Of a stretch of 35,990 nucleotides of DNA, positions 19,868 through 28,316 are shown piece by piece. The first letter of the stretch is position 1, and every line of letters starts with the position of its first letter. The stretch covers positions 151,301 to 187,290 of the forward strand of contig CALVLA010000002.1 in NCBI GenBank assembly GCA_944336125.1, read 5' to 3'. Origin of the DNA: an uncultured Clostridia bacterium (GTDB lineage Bacteria; Bacillota; Clostridia; Christensenellales; CAG-314). The notes beneath the pieces were generated by a model. It was given only the letters and a program-made list of their open reading frames with translations. It had not been told where the DNA came from and searched no databases. Both the position numbers and the translations under genes were made by a program.

Positions 19868-21169
19868 TTACATAATGTTGTCGTAAATGACTTTTATCGC
19901 TTTTTCGTAATCGCTGTCGTTGATACCCAAAATGATGTTGAGTTCGTCAGGGCCCTGGTCAATCATTTTCATGTTGACGCCGTTTTCGCCGAGTACGCTC
20001 AAAAGCTTTCCGCAAAGACCTTTTTTGTTTGCCATGTTGCGGCCTACTACTGCGATAAGCGCGATATCTTCCCAAAGAGTAACTTCTGCACCGAGTTCCT
20101 GCTTAAGGTCGACGATAAGTTCATAAAGGCATTTTTCGATTTGATCGCGCGCCACTACTATGCTGACGTTGTCGATACCTGTAGGAATATGCTCGATGCT
20201 GACGTTGTACCTTTCGAAAATCGAAAGCGTCTTTCTCAAAAAGCCCACTTCGTTTGACATGTGCCTTTTGTAAATGGTGATTGCCACGAAGTTCTTTTTG
20301 CCGGCAATACCCGTGATAGCCTGACTGTTGTCCTTGCACTCGTTGCTTATGATTGTGCCTTCGCAGTCAGGTTCGTTGGTGTTGAGAATTTTTATAGGAA
20401 TGTTCAACGCCTGAACAGGGAAAATACTGTCCTCGTGAAGCACGTTTGCGCCCATGTAGGAAAGTTCGCGAAGCTCGTTGTAAGTGATTTCCTTAATGAT
20501 TTTAGGATTTTTTACGATGCGCGGATCGGTGACCATGATACCCGAAACGTCTGTCCAGTTTTCGTAAATGGAAGCGTTTACGCATTTTGCCATGATACTG
20601 CCCGTTATGTCAGAGCCGCCGCGCGAAAACAGTTTGATTACGCCGTTGCCGTAAGCGCCGTAAAATCCAGGAACAACGACTTTTTTAAGAGCTGAAACTC
20701 TTTCTTTAACCTTTCTTTCGGTAACTTCGAAGTTTACCGTGCCGTCGTAGTTAAACTCGATGACTTCTTTCGCATCGAGAAATTCATATCCGAGGTAACT
20801 GCTCATAAGCTTTGCCGCCAAAAATTCGCCGCGGCTGACAAGGTAATCCTGCGGAATGGATTTGTCAAGCTGACTTTCGATGATTTTAAGTTCAGCTTCG
20901 ATGTCGAAATCAAGTTTCAGGTCGTCCCTTACTTCCTTGTAACGTTGACAGATAATTTGCCAAACATCCTCGTAAGGAACGGAATATTTAAGGTGTGCGT
21001 GCAGAATGTAAAGCAAGTCTGTAATTTTGCTGTCGTTTGAATCTCTTTTTCCGAGAGCGGAAACGACAACGATTTTACGCATCGGGTTTGAAAGGACAAT
21101 ATCCTTGACTTTTTTGAACTGCTTTGCGCAGGAAAGCGATGAGCCGCCGAATTTGGTAACTACTAGCAT
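19868..21169 (-). CDS. lysC: Aspartate kinase
   Basis: A 433-residue aspartokinase, the committing step from aspartate. The N-terminal kinase domain has VVTKFGGSS (3-11), SRGEFLAAKLM and KLFSRGGSDITGS. The C-terminal part holds two ACT domains (around GFLRKTLSIFERYNVSIEHI and LCGKLLSVLGENGVNMKMI), which usually give lysine or threonine feedback control. The start is ambiguous: the ATG at 21169 fits the family N-terminus, while a TTG at 21178 sits nearer the AGAGG site and would add three residues. It is the last gene of the riboswitch-controlled operon, 31 bases after dapH. Confidence 0.95.
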   Translation of the reverse strand: MLVVTKFGGSSLSCAKQFKKVKDIVLSNPMRKIVVVSALGKRDSNDSKITDLLYILHAHLKYSVPYEDVWQIICQRYKEVRDDLKLDFDIEAELKIIESQLDKSIPQDYLVSRGEFLAAKLMSSYLGYEFLDAKEVIEFNYDGTVNFEVTERKVKERVSALKKVVVPGFYGAYGNGVIKLFSRGGSDITGSIMAKCVNASIYENWTDVSGIMVTDPRIVKNPKIIKEITYNELRELSYMGANVLHEDSIFPVQALNIPIKILNTNEPDCEGTIISNECKDNSQAITGIAGKKNFVAITIYKRHMSNEVGFLRKTLSIFERYNVSIEHIPTGIDNVSIVVARDQIEKCLYELIVDLKQELGAEVTLWEDIALIAVVGRNMANKKGLCGKLLSVLGENGVNMKMIDQGPDELNIILGINDSDYEKAIKVIYDNIM

Positions 21170-21200
21170 AAAAAACAATAAACCTCTTTGTAAGTTAATA

Positions 21201-21896
21201 TCAAAGCACTCTCAAAGCGTCCATAAGTTCCGTTTTGTCGAGTGTTTTTTCGTCTTTCTTTTTAAGTACGCGCGCAGGTATGCCACCCACTACAACGCCT
21301 GCCGGCACATCTTCGATTACGACGGCGCCTGCCGCAACAACCGAGCCTTTACCGACCTTTACGCCTTCGATAACAACCGCATTTGCGCCGATGACAACGT
21401 CGTCCTCGATAATTACCGGAGTTGCGCTAGGCGGTTCGATAACGCCTGCAAGTACGGTACCTGCGCCGATGTGACATCTTTTGCCAACGGTAGCCCTGCC
21501 GCCGAGAACAGCCCCCATGTCAATCATGGTGCCGTCGCCGATTTTAGCGCCGATGTTTATTATCGCGCCCATCATTATGACGGCATTGTCGCCGATTTCA
21601 ACCTGATCGCGGATAATGGCACCCGGTTCGATTCTGGCGTTGATATTTTTCATGTCGAGAAGCGGAATCGCACTGTTTCTGCAATCGTTTTCAATGACGT
21701 AGTCGAAAATTTTGTCCGCATTTTGTTCAAGCTGCGGTTTGATTACGTTCCAGTCGCCAAAAACAACTTTGCTTTTTTCCGAGCCGAAAACCTTGCAGTT
21801 TTCAAAAGAAACTTCTTCCTTAAGGTTTACGTAAACTTTTACGGGCGTTTGCTTTTTTGAATCTCTAATAAAATTGATAATTTGTATAGCGTCCAT
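21201..21896 (-). CDS. dapH: Tetrahydrodipicolinate N-acetyltransferase
   Basis: A 231-residue left-handed beta-helix acyltransferase that acetylates tetrahydrodipicolinate, defining the acetylase branch of diaminopimelate synthesis. Hexapeptide repeats run from about residue 88 ([21 protein letters not shown]) to 200 ([14 protein letters not shown]). The segments [21 protein letters not shown] and [16 protein letters not shown] match DapH (YkuQ) and not the succinyl-type DapD. Its position between dapB and lysC supports the assignment. It lies 3 bases after dapB. Confidence 0.94.
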   Translation of the reverse strand: MDAIQIINFIRDSKKQTPVKVYVNLKEEVSFENCKVFGSEKSKVVFGDWNVIKPQLEQNADKIFDYVIENDCRNSAIPLLDMKNINARIEPGAIIRDQVEIGDNAVIMMGAIINIGAKIGDGTMIDMGAVLGGRATVGKRCHIGAGTVLAGVIEPPSATPVIIEDDVVIGANAVVIEGVKVGKGSVVAAGAVVIEDVPAGVVVGGIPARVLKKKDEKTLDKTELMDALRVL

Positions 21897-21899
21897 AAT

Positions 21900-22613
21900 T
21901 TATCCTTTAAACAGCACGTCTTCCATATTATACAAGCCGTTTTGTTTTTTGACAAGCCATTGCGCCCCTCTTAAAGCGCCTTTGGCAAAAATAGCTTTCG
22001 AATGCGCCTGATGCGTGATTTCAAGCACCTCGTCGGTTCCGGCATAAATTACCTGATGCTCGCCGACAATTGTTCCGCCGCGTACGGCGTGTACCCCGAC
22101 GTCGTTTTTCTGTCTTTTGCCTACGCCTTCCCTGCCGTAAACGATGTTCATGTCGCCGTCGGCGTTTACCGAGTTAATGAGCATTTTTGCCGTGCCGCTA
22201 GGAGCGTCGACTTTTTTGTTGTGATGTTTTTCGATAATCTCGATGTCAAAGGTATCTTTGAGTATAGGCGTGATTTCCTTGACAAGTCTGTTAAGCAAAA
22301 TTACGCCCAGCGAATAGTTGCCCGAAAATAAAACGGGTACGCTTTGCGACAGAGTTTTGATTTTTTCAAGCTGCTCCGACGAGTAACCCGTGGTAGCTAT
22401 GACCACGGGCACTTTGTTTTGCGAAGCGTAATTACAAATATCGTCGAGGCAGGCAGGATTTGAAAAGTCAACAATGACGTCCGGCTTTTCGGTAAGTGCG
22501 AAAAGCGAAGGAAGATTATTTAAATCGACAATACCTACAATCCTGTCTGAATCGGATATATTTTGTTCGACCACTTTGCCCATGGCGCCGTAGCCTACCA
22601 ACGCAATTTTCAT
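21900..22613 (-). CDS. dapB: 4-Hydroxy-tetrahydrodipicolinate reductase
   Basis: A 237-residue NAD(P)H-dependent reductase acting after DapA. The Rossmann motif is LVGYGAMGK (5-13). VIATTGYSSEQ (71-81) and the catalytic signature EKHHNKKVDAPSGTA (128-142; His130/131 and Lys134) are intact. It is shorter than the E. coli enzyme (273) but within the range of Clostridial DapB. It follows dapA by 12 bases and precedes dapH by 3. Confidence 0.96.
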   Translation of the reverse strand: MKIALVGYGAMGKVVEQNISDSDRIVGIVDLNNLPSLFALTEKPDVIVDFSNPACLDDICNYASQNKVPVVIATTGYSSEQLEKIKTLSQSVPVLFSGNYSLGVILLNRLVKEITPILKDTFDIEIIEKHHNKKVDAPSGTAKMLINSVNADGDMNIVYGREGVGKRQKNDVGVHAVRGGTIVGEHQVIYAGTDEVLEITHQAHSKAIFAKGALRGAQWLVKKQNGLYNMEDVLFKG

Positions 22614-22625
22614 ATTAAATTCCCC

Positions 22626-23510
22626 TTATTTCAATTCGCCTTTAAGCCTGTCGATTTCCGCAAAAAGTTTTGCTTTTGCCCCGTCGGAAAGTTCGTCCAA
22701 AGGCATTCTGCAAGGACCTACGCCGTAACCGAGATAGTTCATGGCAGCCTTTACAGGGATAGGATTTGTCTCAAGGAACAAATCGTTGATGAGGTCGAGA
22801 TACTTAACCTGCAATTTTCTTGCGCTTTCAACGTCGCCCGCAAGGTAATCGGCTACAAGCTGGTGAGAAGTCTGAGGCATGATGTATGCCCAAACAGAAA
22901 GAACGCCGATACCGCCCATAGAGAGAGCGGTAAGAATCATATCGTCGTTGCCATAGTAGAGCACGAAATCGTCGTTGAGATATTTTGCGACTTTAGCGAG
23001 ATAGCTGATGTTGCCGCTGGCCTCTTTGATAGCCTTGATGTTAGGATGTTTTGAAAGAACTGCGACAGCTTCTTCGCTGATGTTGCAGCCGGTCCTTCCC
23101 GGAACGTTGTAAAGAATGATAGGAACTTTTGAAACGTCCGCGATTTGAGTGAAGTGCTTAATCATGCCGCTTGTGTTTGTCCTGTTGTAGTAAGGAGTGA
23201 TGACAAGCAAAGCGTCAACGCCCGTCTGGGAGTAAGCCGCGCTTCTTTCGACAGCTGTCTGTGTGCAGTTGGAGCCGCTGCCCGCGATGAGAAAAATTCT
23301 GCCTGCGGCTTTTTTAACCGCATATTCCAAAATTTGTTCTTCTTCCTCAAAAGTAAGTGTAGGAGATTCGGCGGTAGTACCCAAAAGAACGATACCGTCG
23401 GTTTTGTTGGCGATGTGATATTCGATAAGTTCGCCGATTTTTTCCAAATTTACGCTGCCGTCCTCATTGAAAGGAGTAACCAATGCAACAATTGAACCTT
23501 TTACCATCAT
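22626..23510 (-). CDS. dapA: 4-Hydroxy-tetrahydrodipicolinate synthase
   Basis: A 294-residue TIM-barrel aldolase condensing pyruvate with aspartate semialdehyde. The substrate loop is GTTAES (44-49), the catalytic Tyr is Y134 in ILYNVPGRTG, and the Schiff-base Lys is K162 in IKAIKEASGN. Length is standard. GGAGG overlaps the dapF stop, and there are two ATG codons in tandem; the first is taken. One base separates it from dapF. Confidence 0.97.
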   Translation of the reverse strand: MMVKGSIVALVTPFNEDGSVNLEKIGELIEYHIANKTDGIVLLGTTAESPTLTFEEEEQILEYAVKKAAGRIFLIAGSGSNCTQTAVERSAAYSQTGVDALLVITPYYNRTNTSGMIKHFTQIADVSKVPIILYNVPGRTGCNISEEAVAVLSKHPNIKAIKEASGNISYLAKVAKYLNDDFVLYYGNDDMILTALSMGGIGVLSVWAYIMPQTSHQLVADYLAGDVESARKLQVKYLDLINDLFLETNPIPVKAAMNYLGYGVGPCRMPLDELSDGAKAKLFAEIDRLKGELK

Positions 23511-23511
23511 A

Positions 23512-24312
23512 TTAAACCTCCGTGATTCCTTCGAAGACCCGACAAGCAGGTCCCGTCATAAAAATATTTTCGTTTTCTTCTATTTTCAACGTGCCGTATT
23601 CAAGATGCGCGTTTACATAGTCTTTGCATATACCTAGCTTTTTTCCCGCCACGTAAGAGGCGCAGCAGCCTGTTCCGCAGGCGCAGGTCCAGCCAACCCC
23701 TCTTTCGTATGTCCTGACGATAAAGTTTTTTTCGTCAACGACTTTTACGAAATTGACGTTTGTTTTGTGAGCGAAGAGTTTGTGATTGCAAATTGCGTCT
23801 CCCTTTTCGGTAGTAGCCTCACTCAAATCCTTCACAAATACAACGGTATGCACCGTACCCATAAAAAAGCTGTAAATTTTTATTTTTTCGCCGCAAACTT
23901 CGATTTCCCTTCCGAAAAAGTTTTCACTGTCCGTGGCATCTATACTTTCGCCGCCAAAAATCGGTTTGCCCATGTTTACTTTAATCAAAAAGTTTTTTTC
24001 GTCGGCGATTTCGATTTTCATAACCCCCGCAAGCGTCACTACGTCGAAAATTTTGTCTTTTACGATGCCGTGTTCGAAACAGTATCTGGCAAAACAACGT
24101 ATGCCGTTTCCGCACATCGGAGCACGGCTTCCGTCCATATTGTAAAACACCATTTCAAGCGGATTTTGTTTTACCGCTATCAGTCCGTCTGCGCCTATGC
24201 CCGTCTTTCTGTTGCAAAGCTTTTGGGCAAGAGTCGGATAATCGGCCTTTTCGTCAAAATCGACAATTACGAAATCGTTGCCGCAGCCGTGATATTTACC
24301 GAATTTCAACAT
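23512..24312 (-). CDS. dapF: Diaminopimelate epimerase
   Basis: A 266-residue epimerase interconverting LL- and meso-diaminopimelate by a two-Cys mechanism. The first Cys is C67 in MCGNGIRC, the second C212 in CACGTGC; KYHGCGNDF near the N-terminus and KTGIGADGL are conserved. The ATG at 24312 overlaps lysA by 17 bases; a GTG two codons earlier is possible. Overlap with lysA and a one-base gap to dapA make this a tightly coupled operon. Confidence 0.96.
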   Translation of the reverse strand: MLKFGKYHGCGNDFVIVDFDEKADYPTLAQKLCNRKTGIGADGLIAVKQNPLEMVFYNMDGSRAPMCGNGIRCFARYCFEHGIVKDKIFDVVTLAGVMKIEIADEKNFLIKVNMGKPIFGGESIDATDSENFFGREIEVCGEKIKIYSFFMGTVHTVVFVKDLSEATTEKGDAICNHKLFAHKTNVNFVKVVDEKNFIVRTYERGVGWTCACGTGCCASYVAGKKLGICKDYVNAHLEYGTLKIEENENIFMTGPACRVFEGITEV

Positions 24313-25555
24313 ATTCACCGTCCCTGTCGCAGCAAATCAAATCGTCGTAGCTTTGCCTTTTGACAACTTCCCTTGCCTTGCCGTCCTTTACGAATACGAC
24401 AGCGGGAACAGAAGCTTTGTTGTAGTTGCTTGACATCGAGTATCCGTAAGCTCCCGTTGACAAAACGACAAGCCTGTCGCCCTTTGTCGCTTCGGGAAGC
24501 ATAATGTCTTCGATAAGTATATCTCCCGACTCGCAGCATTTGCCTGCCACCGTAACTTTTTTGGTTTTAGGCAAGTTTTCCTTTCCCGAAATAAGGCAGG
24601 TGTATTTTGCCTGATAAAGCGCGGGTCTTATGTTGTCGGTCATGCCTCCGTCCACGAAGTAAAAACTTTTTGTAGGAATGTCTTTCGTGTAACCTACGGT
24701 ATAAACTGTTACGCCTTCCTCCGCCACTATCGAGCGTCCCGGCTCAATGAGGAGTTTTTTGATTTTTACCTTTTGTTTTTCCAGCTCGCTCTCCGCAAAA
24801 CCGATAATGGTTTTGCAAAGCAAACTCGTTTCGACGGGTTTGTCGTCATCGGTATATTTTACGCCGAAGCCGCCGCCGATATTTAAGGTAAGAGGTTTTT
24901 CAAACTGTTTCAACACCGCAACCATTTTTTCGACTGCGAGTTTGTATGCGTTTATCTCAAAAACCTGCGAGCCGATGTGGCAGTGAAAACCGTCGAAAAC
25001 AACGTTTTTGTCACCCATGCAAAGTGCCAAACATTTTTCGAATTCTTCCGAATTTGGCATGAAACCGAATTTGGACTCAAACAGCGTTGTGGAAATATAT
25101 TTGTGAGTGTGAGCGTCAACGCCTATGTTAAGTCGGAAAAGCACTTTGATTTGTTTGTTTTGCTGTTCGGCAAGTTTTTTAAGTTCTTCAAGTTCGCAAA
25201 AATTGTCTACTATTATCGTCCCTACGTTTTCTTTCAGTGCAAAGTTAAGTTCGTCGGTTGATTTGTTGTTTCCGTGAAAGTAAACTTCCGACATATCGAA
25301 ACCTGCTTTTTTTGCTACGTAAAGTTCTCCTCCGCTGACAACGTCAAGGCTTAAACCGCAGTTTTTGACGAGTTTAATCATCTCTACGCAGGAAAAAGCT
25401 TTTGAAGCATAAAGAACCCTCGTTTCAAAAAGGTCTGATTTAAAATTGTTTTTATAGCAAAGCATTTTGTCGATTATCGCGTTTTCGTCATAAACGAAAA
25501 GCGGAGTGCCGAACTTGTCGGCAAGTTTGTTTACGTCAACACCTGAAATAACCAT
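24296..25555 (-). CDS. lysA: Diaminopimelate decarboxylase
   Basis: A 419-residue PLP enzyme making lysine from meso-diaminopimelate. The PLP Lys is K52 in LYASKAF; HCHIGSQ, LNIGGGFGVKY, EPGRSIVAEEG and CCESGDIL follow in the alanine-racemase-fold order. The ATG at 25555 is used: GGAG lies 5 bases upstream, while the in-frame TTG at 25570 overlaps the terminator region of the riboswitch. It is the first gene of the operon, directly under lysine riboswitch control, which is an unusual leading position for the last enzyme of the pathway. Confidence 0.96.
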   Translation of the reverse strand: MVISGVDVNKLADKFGTPLFVYDENAIIDKMLCYKNNFKSDLFETRVLYASKAFSCVEMIKLVKNCGLSLDVVSGGELYVAKKAGFDMSEVYFHGNNKSTDELNFALKENVGTIIVDNFCELEELKKLAEQQNKQIKVLFRLNIGVDAHTHKYISTTLFESKFGFMPNSEEFEKCLALCMGDKNVVFDGFHCHIGSQVFEINAYKLAVEKMVAVLKQFEKPLTLNIGGGFGVKYTDDDKPVETSLLCKTIIGFAESELEKQKVKIKKLLIEPGRSIVAEEGVTVYTVGYTKDIPTKSFYFVDGGMTDNIRPALYQAKYTCLISGKENLPKTKKVTVAGKCCESGDILIEDIMLPEATKGDRLVVLSTGAYGYSMSSNYNKASVPAVVFVKDGKAREVVKRQSYDDLICCDRDGEYVEIR

Positions 25556-25568
25556 ATATTCTCCAAAC

Positions 25569-25594
25569 AAAAAAGGCTTGACTTCAAGTCAAGC
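25569..25594 (-). terminator. Riboswitch-controlled terminator ahead of lysA
   Basis: Minus strand GCTTGACT, loop TGA, AGTCAAGC, C, then six T, between the aptamer and lysA. The GAAGTC just downstream of the aptamer's closing stem could pair with GACTT of the terminator as an antiterminator core (inferred). High lysine is expected to stop transcription here. Confidence 0.85.
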
Positions 25595-25620
25595 GCAAAA
25601 ACAGTAATACAAAAAGACTT

Positions 25621-25778
25621 CAATAGCGCCTCTACTTGAAAAAGTAGGAGTGTCAAGAGTATTTCCCTTAACCCCACGGAATTATCTGCCGATAAAAACC
25701 GTTCGGCGATGATTACCTTTCGTATGCCTCGCAGACTGCCGTCTCCGCATATTACTCATTTGCACCGCTGCCTCTATT
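25621..25778 (-). ncRNA. Lysine riboswitch (L-box) aptamer
   Basis: The leader RNA on the minus strand carries the L-box core in order: GAGGC..GGTGC at the 5' end (near 25775-25762), GAGTAATATGCGGAGAC, CGAAAGG, ATCGCCGAA, TATCGGC, GTGGGGTT, and GTAGAGGCGCTATT closing helix P1 at the 3' end. A terminator hairpin follows and lysA comes next. The rest of the 367-base gap 25556-25922 holds the riboswitch promoter and the promoter of the divergent aminotransferase gene. Confidence 0.94.
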
Positions 25779-25795
25779 CATATTCAATTTCGATA

Positions 25796-25824
25796 ATTAT
25801 AAAACAAGCAAAAAGATTTGTAAA
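25796..25824 (-). promoter_or_regulatory. Promoter of the lysine operon
   Basis: Minus strand -35 TTTACA (25824-25819), 17-bp spacer, -10 TATAAT (25801-25796). Transcription would begin about 10-15 bases before the L-box. Confidence 0.85.
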
Positions 25825-25891
25825 CACTTTAAAGTAAATTTAACCTAATTTTTTAAATTTGCCCAAAACATTTTTTAATTTTGATGCGATG

Positions 25892-25900
25892 TGATATAAT
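25892..25900 (+). promoter_or_regulatory. Extended -10 promoter of the aminotransferase gene
   Basis: TGATATAAT, a TGn-extended -10, lies 22 bases before the ATG. No good -35 is seen (TTTTTA at 25872-25877). Confidence 0.6.
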
Positions 25901-25922
25901 TTTTTGCAAATGAGGTGAAATT

Positions 25923-27074
25923 ATGGCAATTAAACTCAACGAAAACATTCAAAAGATTGAAACAAGTCTCATCAGAAGATTCAACGACAAAGCGGTAAAG
26001 GAAAATGCGGAGTTGTTTTTGACGCTGGGCGAACCCGCCTTTGACACTCCCGACTGCGTGAAGGAAGCATGCGTAAAAGCGCTTTACGAAAACAAAACCC
26101 ACTACGGTCCCAACACCGGCATAAAAGAGCTTCGCGAAAAAGTAGCAAAGTTTGAAAGAGAAAAAAACAACCTCGACTACACAGCCGACGAAGTAATGAT
26201 TACCAACGGTTCGACAGAGGCTTTGACTTCGGCGCTGTTTACCATATTAAACCCGGGTGACGAAGTAATCATACCTACCCCTGCCTTTTTGCTTTATGAA
26301 ATGATTATCACCTACACGGGCGCAAAAGCCGTGTTTATGGACATTTCGGAAAACGATTTTCAAATTTCGGCGGAAATGCTTGAAAAACACATTACCGACA
26401 AGACAAAAGCCATCATCGTGACTTCGCCAAACAACCCGTCGGGAACCATTTTCAATGCCGACACTTTGAACAACATTAAAAACGCAGTAAAAGGCAAAGA
26501 TATTTTTGTCATCTGCGACGAATGTTACAATCAGCTTGTCTTTACCGAAAGCCGTCCGCAAAGCTTTTGCAACTTTAAAGACATGCGTGATCAAATCATC
26601 GTGTGCCAAAGCTTTTCAAAGCCTTACGCAATGACAGGCTGGCGTCTCGGCTACATGATGGCGCCTGACTTCATAATTAAACACGCCATGAAAGCTCACC
26701 AGTTCATGACTGTTTCGGCAGGAACTTTCATTCAGTACGCAGGTCTTGCCGCACTAGACTTTGACCCTTCTGAATTTGTGGCCACTTACAAGAGGCGCAG
26801 GGATTACGTTTACGACAGGCTGGTAAAAATGGGACTTGACGTAGTAAAACCCGAAGGCACTTTTTACATCTTCCCTTCGATAAAAAAATTCGGAATGACT
26901 TCTCTCGAGTTTTGTGAAAAACTGCTTAAAGAAAAAAGCGTGGTAATTATCCCCGGCACCGCTTTCGGAACCGAAGGACACATCCGCATAAGTTTTTGCG
27001 TAAGCGACGAAGTCATCGAAAAAGCGCTTGACAGACTTGAGGACTTCGTTAAAAACTTGCCTGTAAAAGAATAA
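25923..27074 (+). CDS. PLP aminotransferase, probable N-acetyl-diaminopimelate aminotransferase
   Basis: A 383-residue class I/II fold-type I aminotransferase. YGPNTGIKELR (61-71), NGSTEAL, SPNNPSG (168-174), CDECY with Asp199, and SFSKPYAMTGWRLGY with PLP Lys233 are conserved, as is the C-terminal Arg in HIRISFC. It resembles PatA-type enzymes. It is transcribed divergently from the dap operon and convergent with an M20 deacetylase gene, so the likely reaction is transfer of an amino group to N-acetyl-2-amino-6-oxopimelate, the step between DapH and the deacetylase. That assignment rests on context. AGGTG precedes the ATG. Confidence 0.88.
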   Translation: MAIKLNENIQKIETSLIRRFNDKAVKENAELFLTLGEPAFDTPDCVKEACVKALYENKTHYGPNTGIKELREKVAKFEREKNNLDYTADEVMITNGSTEALTSALFTILNPGDEVIIPTPAFLLYEMIITYTGAKAVFMDISENDFQISAEMLEKHITDKTKAIIVTSPNNPSGTIFNADTLNNIKNAVKGKDIFVICDECYNQLVFTESRPQSFCNFKDMRDQIIVCQSFSKPYAMTGWRLGYMMAPDFIIKHAMKAHQFMTVSAGTFIQYAGLAALDFDPSEFVATYKRRRDYVYDRLVKMGLDVVKPEGTFYIFPSIKKFGMTSLEFCEKLLKEKSVVIIPGTAFGTEGHIRISFCVSDEVIEKALDRLEDFVKNLPVKE

Positions 27075-27078
27075 ACAA

Positions 27079-27103
27079 AAAACCGCTTTTCAGCGGTTTT
27101 TTT
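27079..27103. terminator. Bidirectional terminator between aminotransferase and deacetylase genes
   Basis: AAAACCGCT, loop TTTC, AGCGGTTTT, then TTT; the genes converge here. Confidence 0.9.
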
Positions 27104-28184
27104 ATATTTTCAAAAGTTTTTTGTAAAGTTCGACGCCGACGTTTAATACCGACATATCGAAATCGAATTTTTCGCTGTGAAGTTTCATCCCCTCTCCCAG
27201 CCCCAAAAAGAAAAATACCGAAGGACAAACTTTGCCGTAAAAGGAAAAATCTTCCGCCTGCATTACAGGTTTTTCAAGCAAATTGATTTGGCAGGTTTTT
27301 TGAACTTTTTCAAAAAGCGTTTTGTCGTTTATGACGGGAGGAAATCCGTCCTTGATGTTGACGTCGATTTTGCAACCGAATTGTTTTTCAACTTCGTACG
27401 CCGCACTCAAAAGTTCGCCTTTCAAAAACTCAAACATATCCATTGACAAAACCCTCATTGTTCCGTTTATTTCAGCCTTGTCGCAAACTATGTTTCTGAG
27501 GCTCCCCGCCGACATTTTTCCGAATTTCAAAACGCATTTTTCCTTTTCGTTGGCAAGCGTTTCAATTTTTCTTATTTTTGTAAGCAGCTCTGCGGCACTC
27601 ATCAAAGCATCAATCCCTTTTTCGCCGTCGGCAACATGGCATGCCATGCCCGATACCGTGATGTCAGTTTCTGACGCCTTTGCCATTATGGCTCCGCTTT
27701 TGGAGTAAACTTTGCCTTTCGGCAAATCAGGCCAAAGATGAATTCCGAAAATCGAAGTAATGTTGAATTTTTTGAAAATGCCCGAATCTATGATATGTCT
27801 TGCGCCGCCGTCAAGCTCCTCTGCAGGCTGAAAAACAAAAACAACGTTTTTCGAAAAATTTTTGGTATCGTTTACGTACTTTGCCGCGGCAAGCGCCATT
27901 GCCATGTGACCGTCGTGTCCGCAGGCATGCATAAATCCCTTGTGGCGTGATTTAAAGGAAAGGTTTGTCTGCTCCTCTATCGGAAGCGCGTCCATATCAG
28001 CTCGTATAGCTACCGCCTCGCTTTTTCCGAAATCGAAAAACGCCACTACTCCCGTGTCCTCGACCTCAAAAATTTTGCAGCCGAGATTTTGCAGAAAAGA
28101 CAAAATATACTTTTTCGTTTCAAACTCGCAATAACCTATTTCGGGAATTGCGTGCAAATCCATCCTTATTTTTTCAGCAATCAT
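27102..28184 (-). CDS. M20 amidohydrolase, probable N-acetyl-diaminopimelate deacetylase
   Basis: A 360-residue M20D metallopeptidase-family enzyme. Metal ligands and catalytic motifs are RADMDALPI, MHACGHDGHMAM, FQPAEELDGGARHII, FGIHLWPDLPKG, and AEDFSFYG near the C-terminus, with a dimerisation domain in between. The ATG at 28184 follows GGCGG by 8 bases; a GTG at 28193 overlaps that site. The family includes hippurate and acetyl-DAP deacetylases. Next to dapH, aminotransferase and dapF genes, hydrolysis of N-acetyl-LL-diaminopimelate is the most economical role (inferred). Confidence 0.87.
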   Translation of the reverse strand: MIAEKIRMDLHAIPEIGYCEFETKKYILSFLQNLGCKIFEVEDTGVVAFFDFGKSEAVAIRADMDALPIEEQTNLSFKSRHKGFMHACGHDGHMAMALAAAKYVNDTKNFSKNVVFVFQPAEELDGGARHIIDSGIFKKFNITSIFGIHLWPDLPKGKVYSKSGAIMAKASETDITVSGMACHVADGEKGIDALMSAAELLTKIRKIETLANEKEKCVLKFGKMSAGSLRNIVCDKAEINGTMRVLSMDMFEFLKGELLSAAYEVEKQFGCKIDVNIKDGFPPVINDKTLFEKVQKTCQINLLEKPVMQAEDFSFYGKVCPSVFFFLGLGEGMKLHSEKFDFDMSVLNVGVELYKKLLKI

Positions 28185-28264
28185 AAACAGCACCGCCTTT
28201 TTTGATAATTTACATTAAAAACAATTTATACGCAACATATTTTAAAAAAATAATATTATAAAAG

Positions 28265-28293
28265 TTGCTTTTTCAGTTAGTTTTTTGTAAAAT
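28265..28293 (+). promoter_or_regulatory. Promoter of the antiporter gene
   Basis: -35 TTGCTT (28265-28270), 17-bp spacer, -10 TAAAAT (28288-28293), the same hexamers as at 13186-13214. Confidence 0.55.
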
Positions 28294-28316
28294 AAATGCT
28301 TGTAGCGGGGTTAAAT

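Noticed and set aside
25561-25620. The sequence GACTTCAAGTC shared by the lysA terminator and the region near 33066
   Set aside because: It is a short palindrome with different flanks in the two places; coincidence is more likely than a shared regulatory site.
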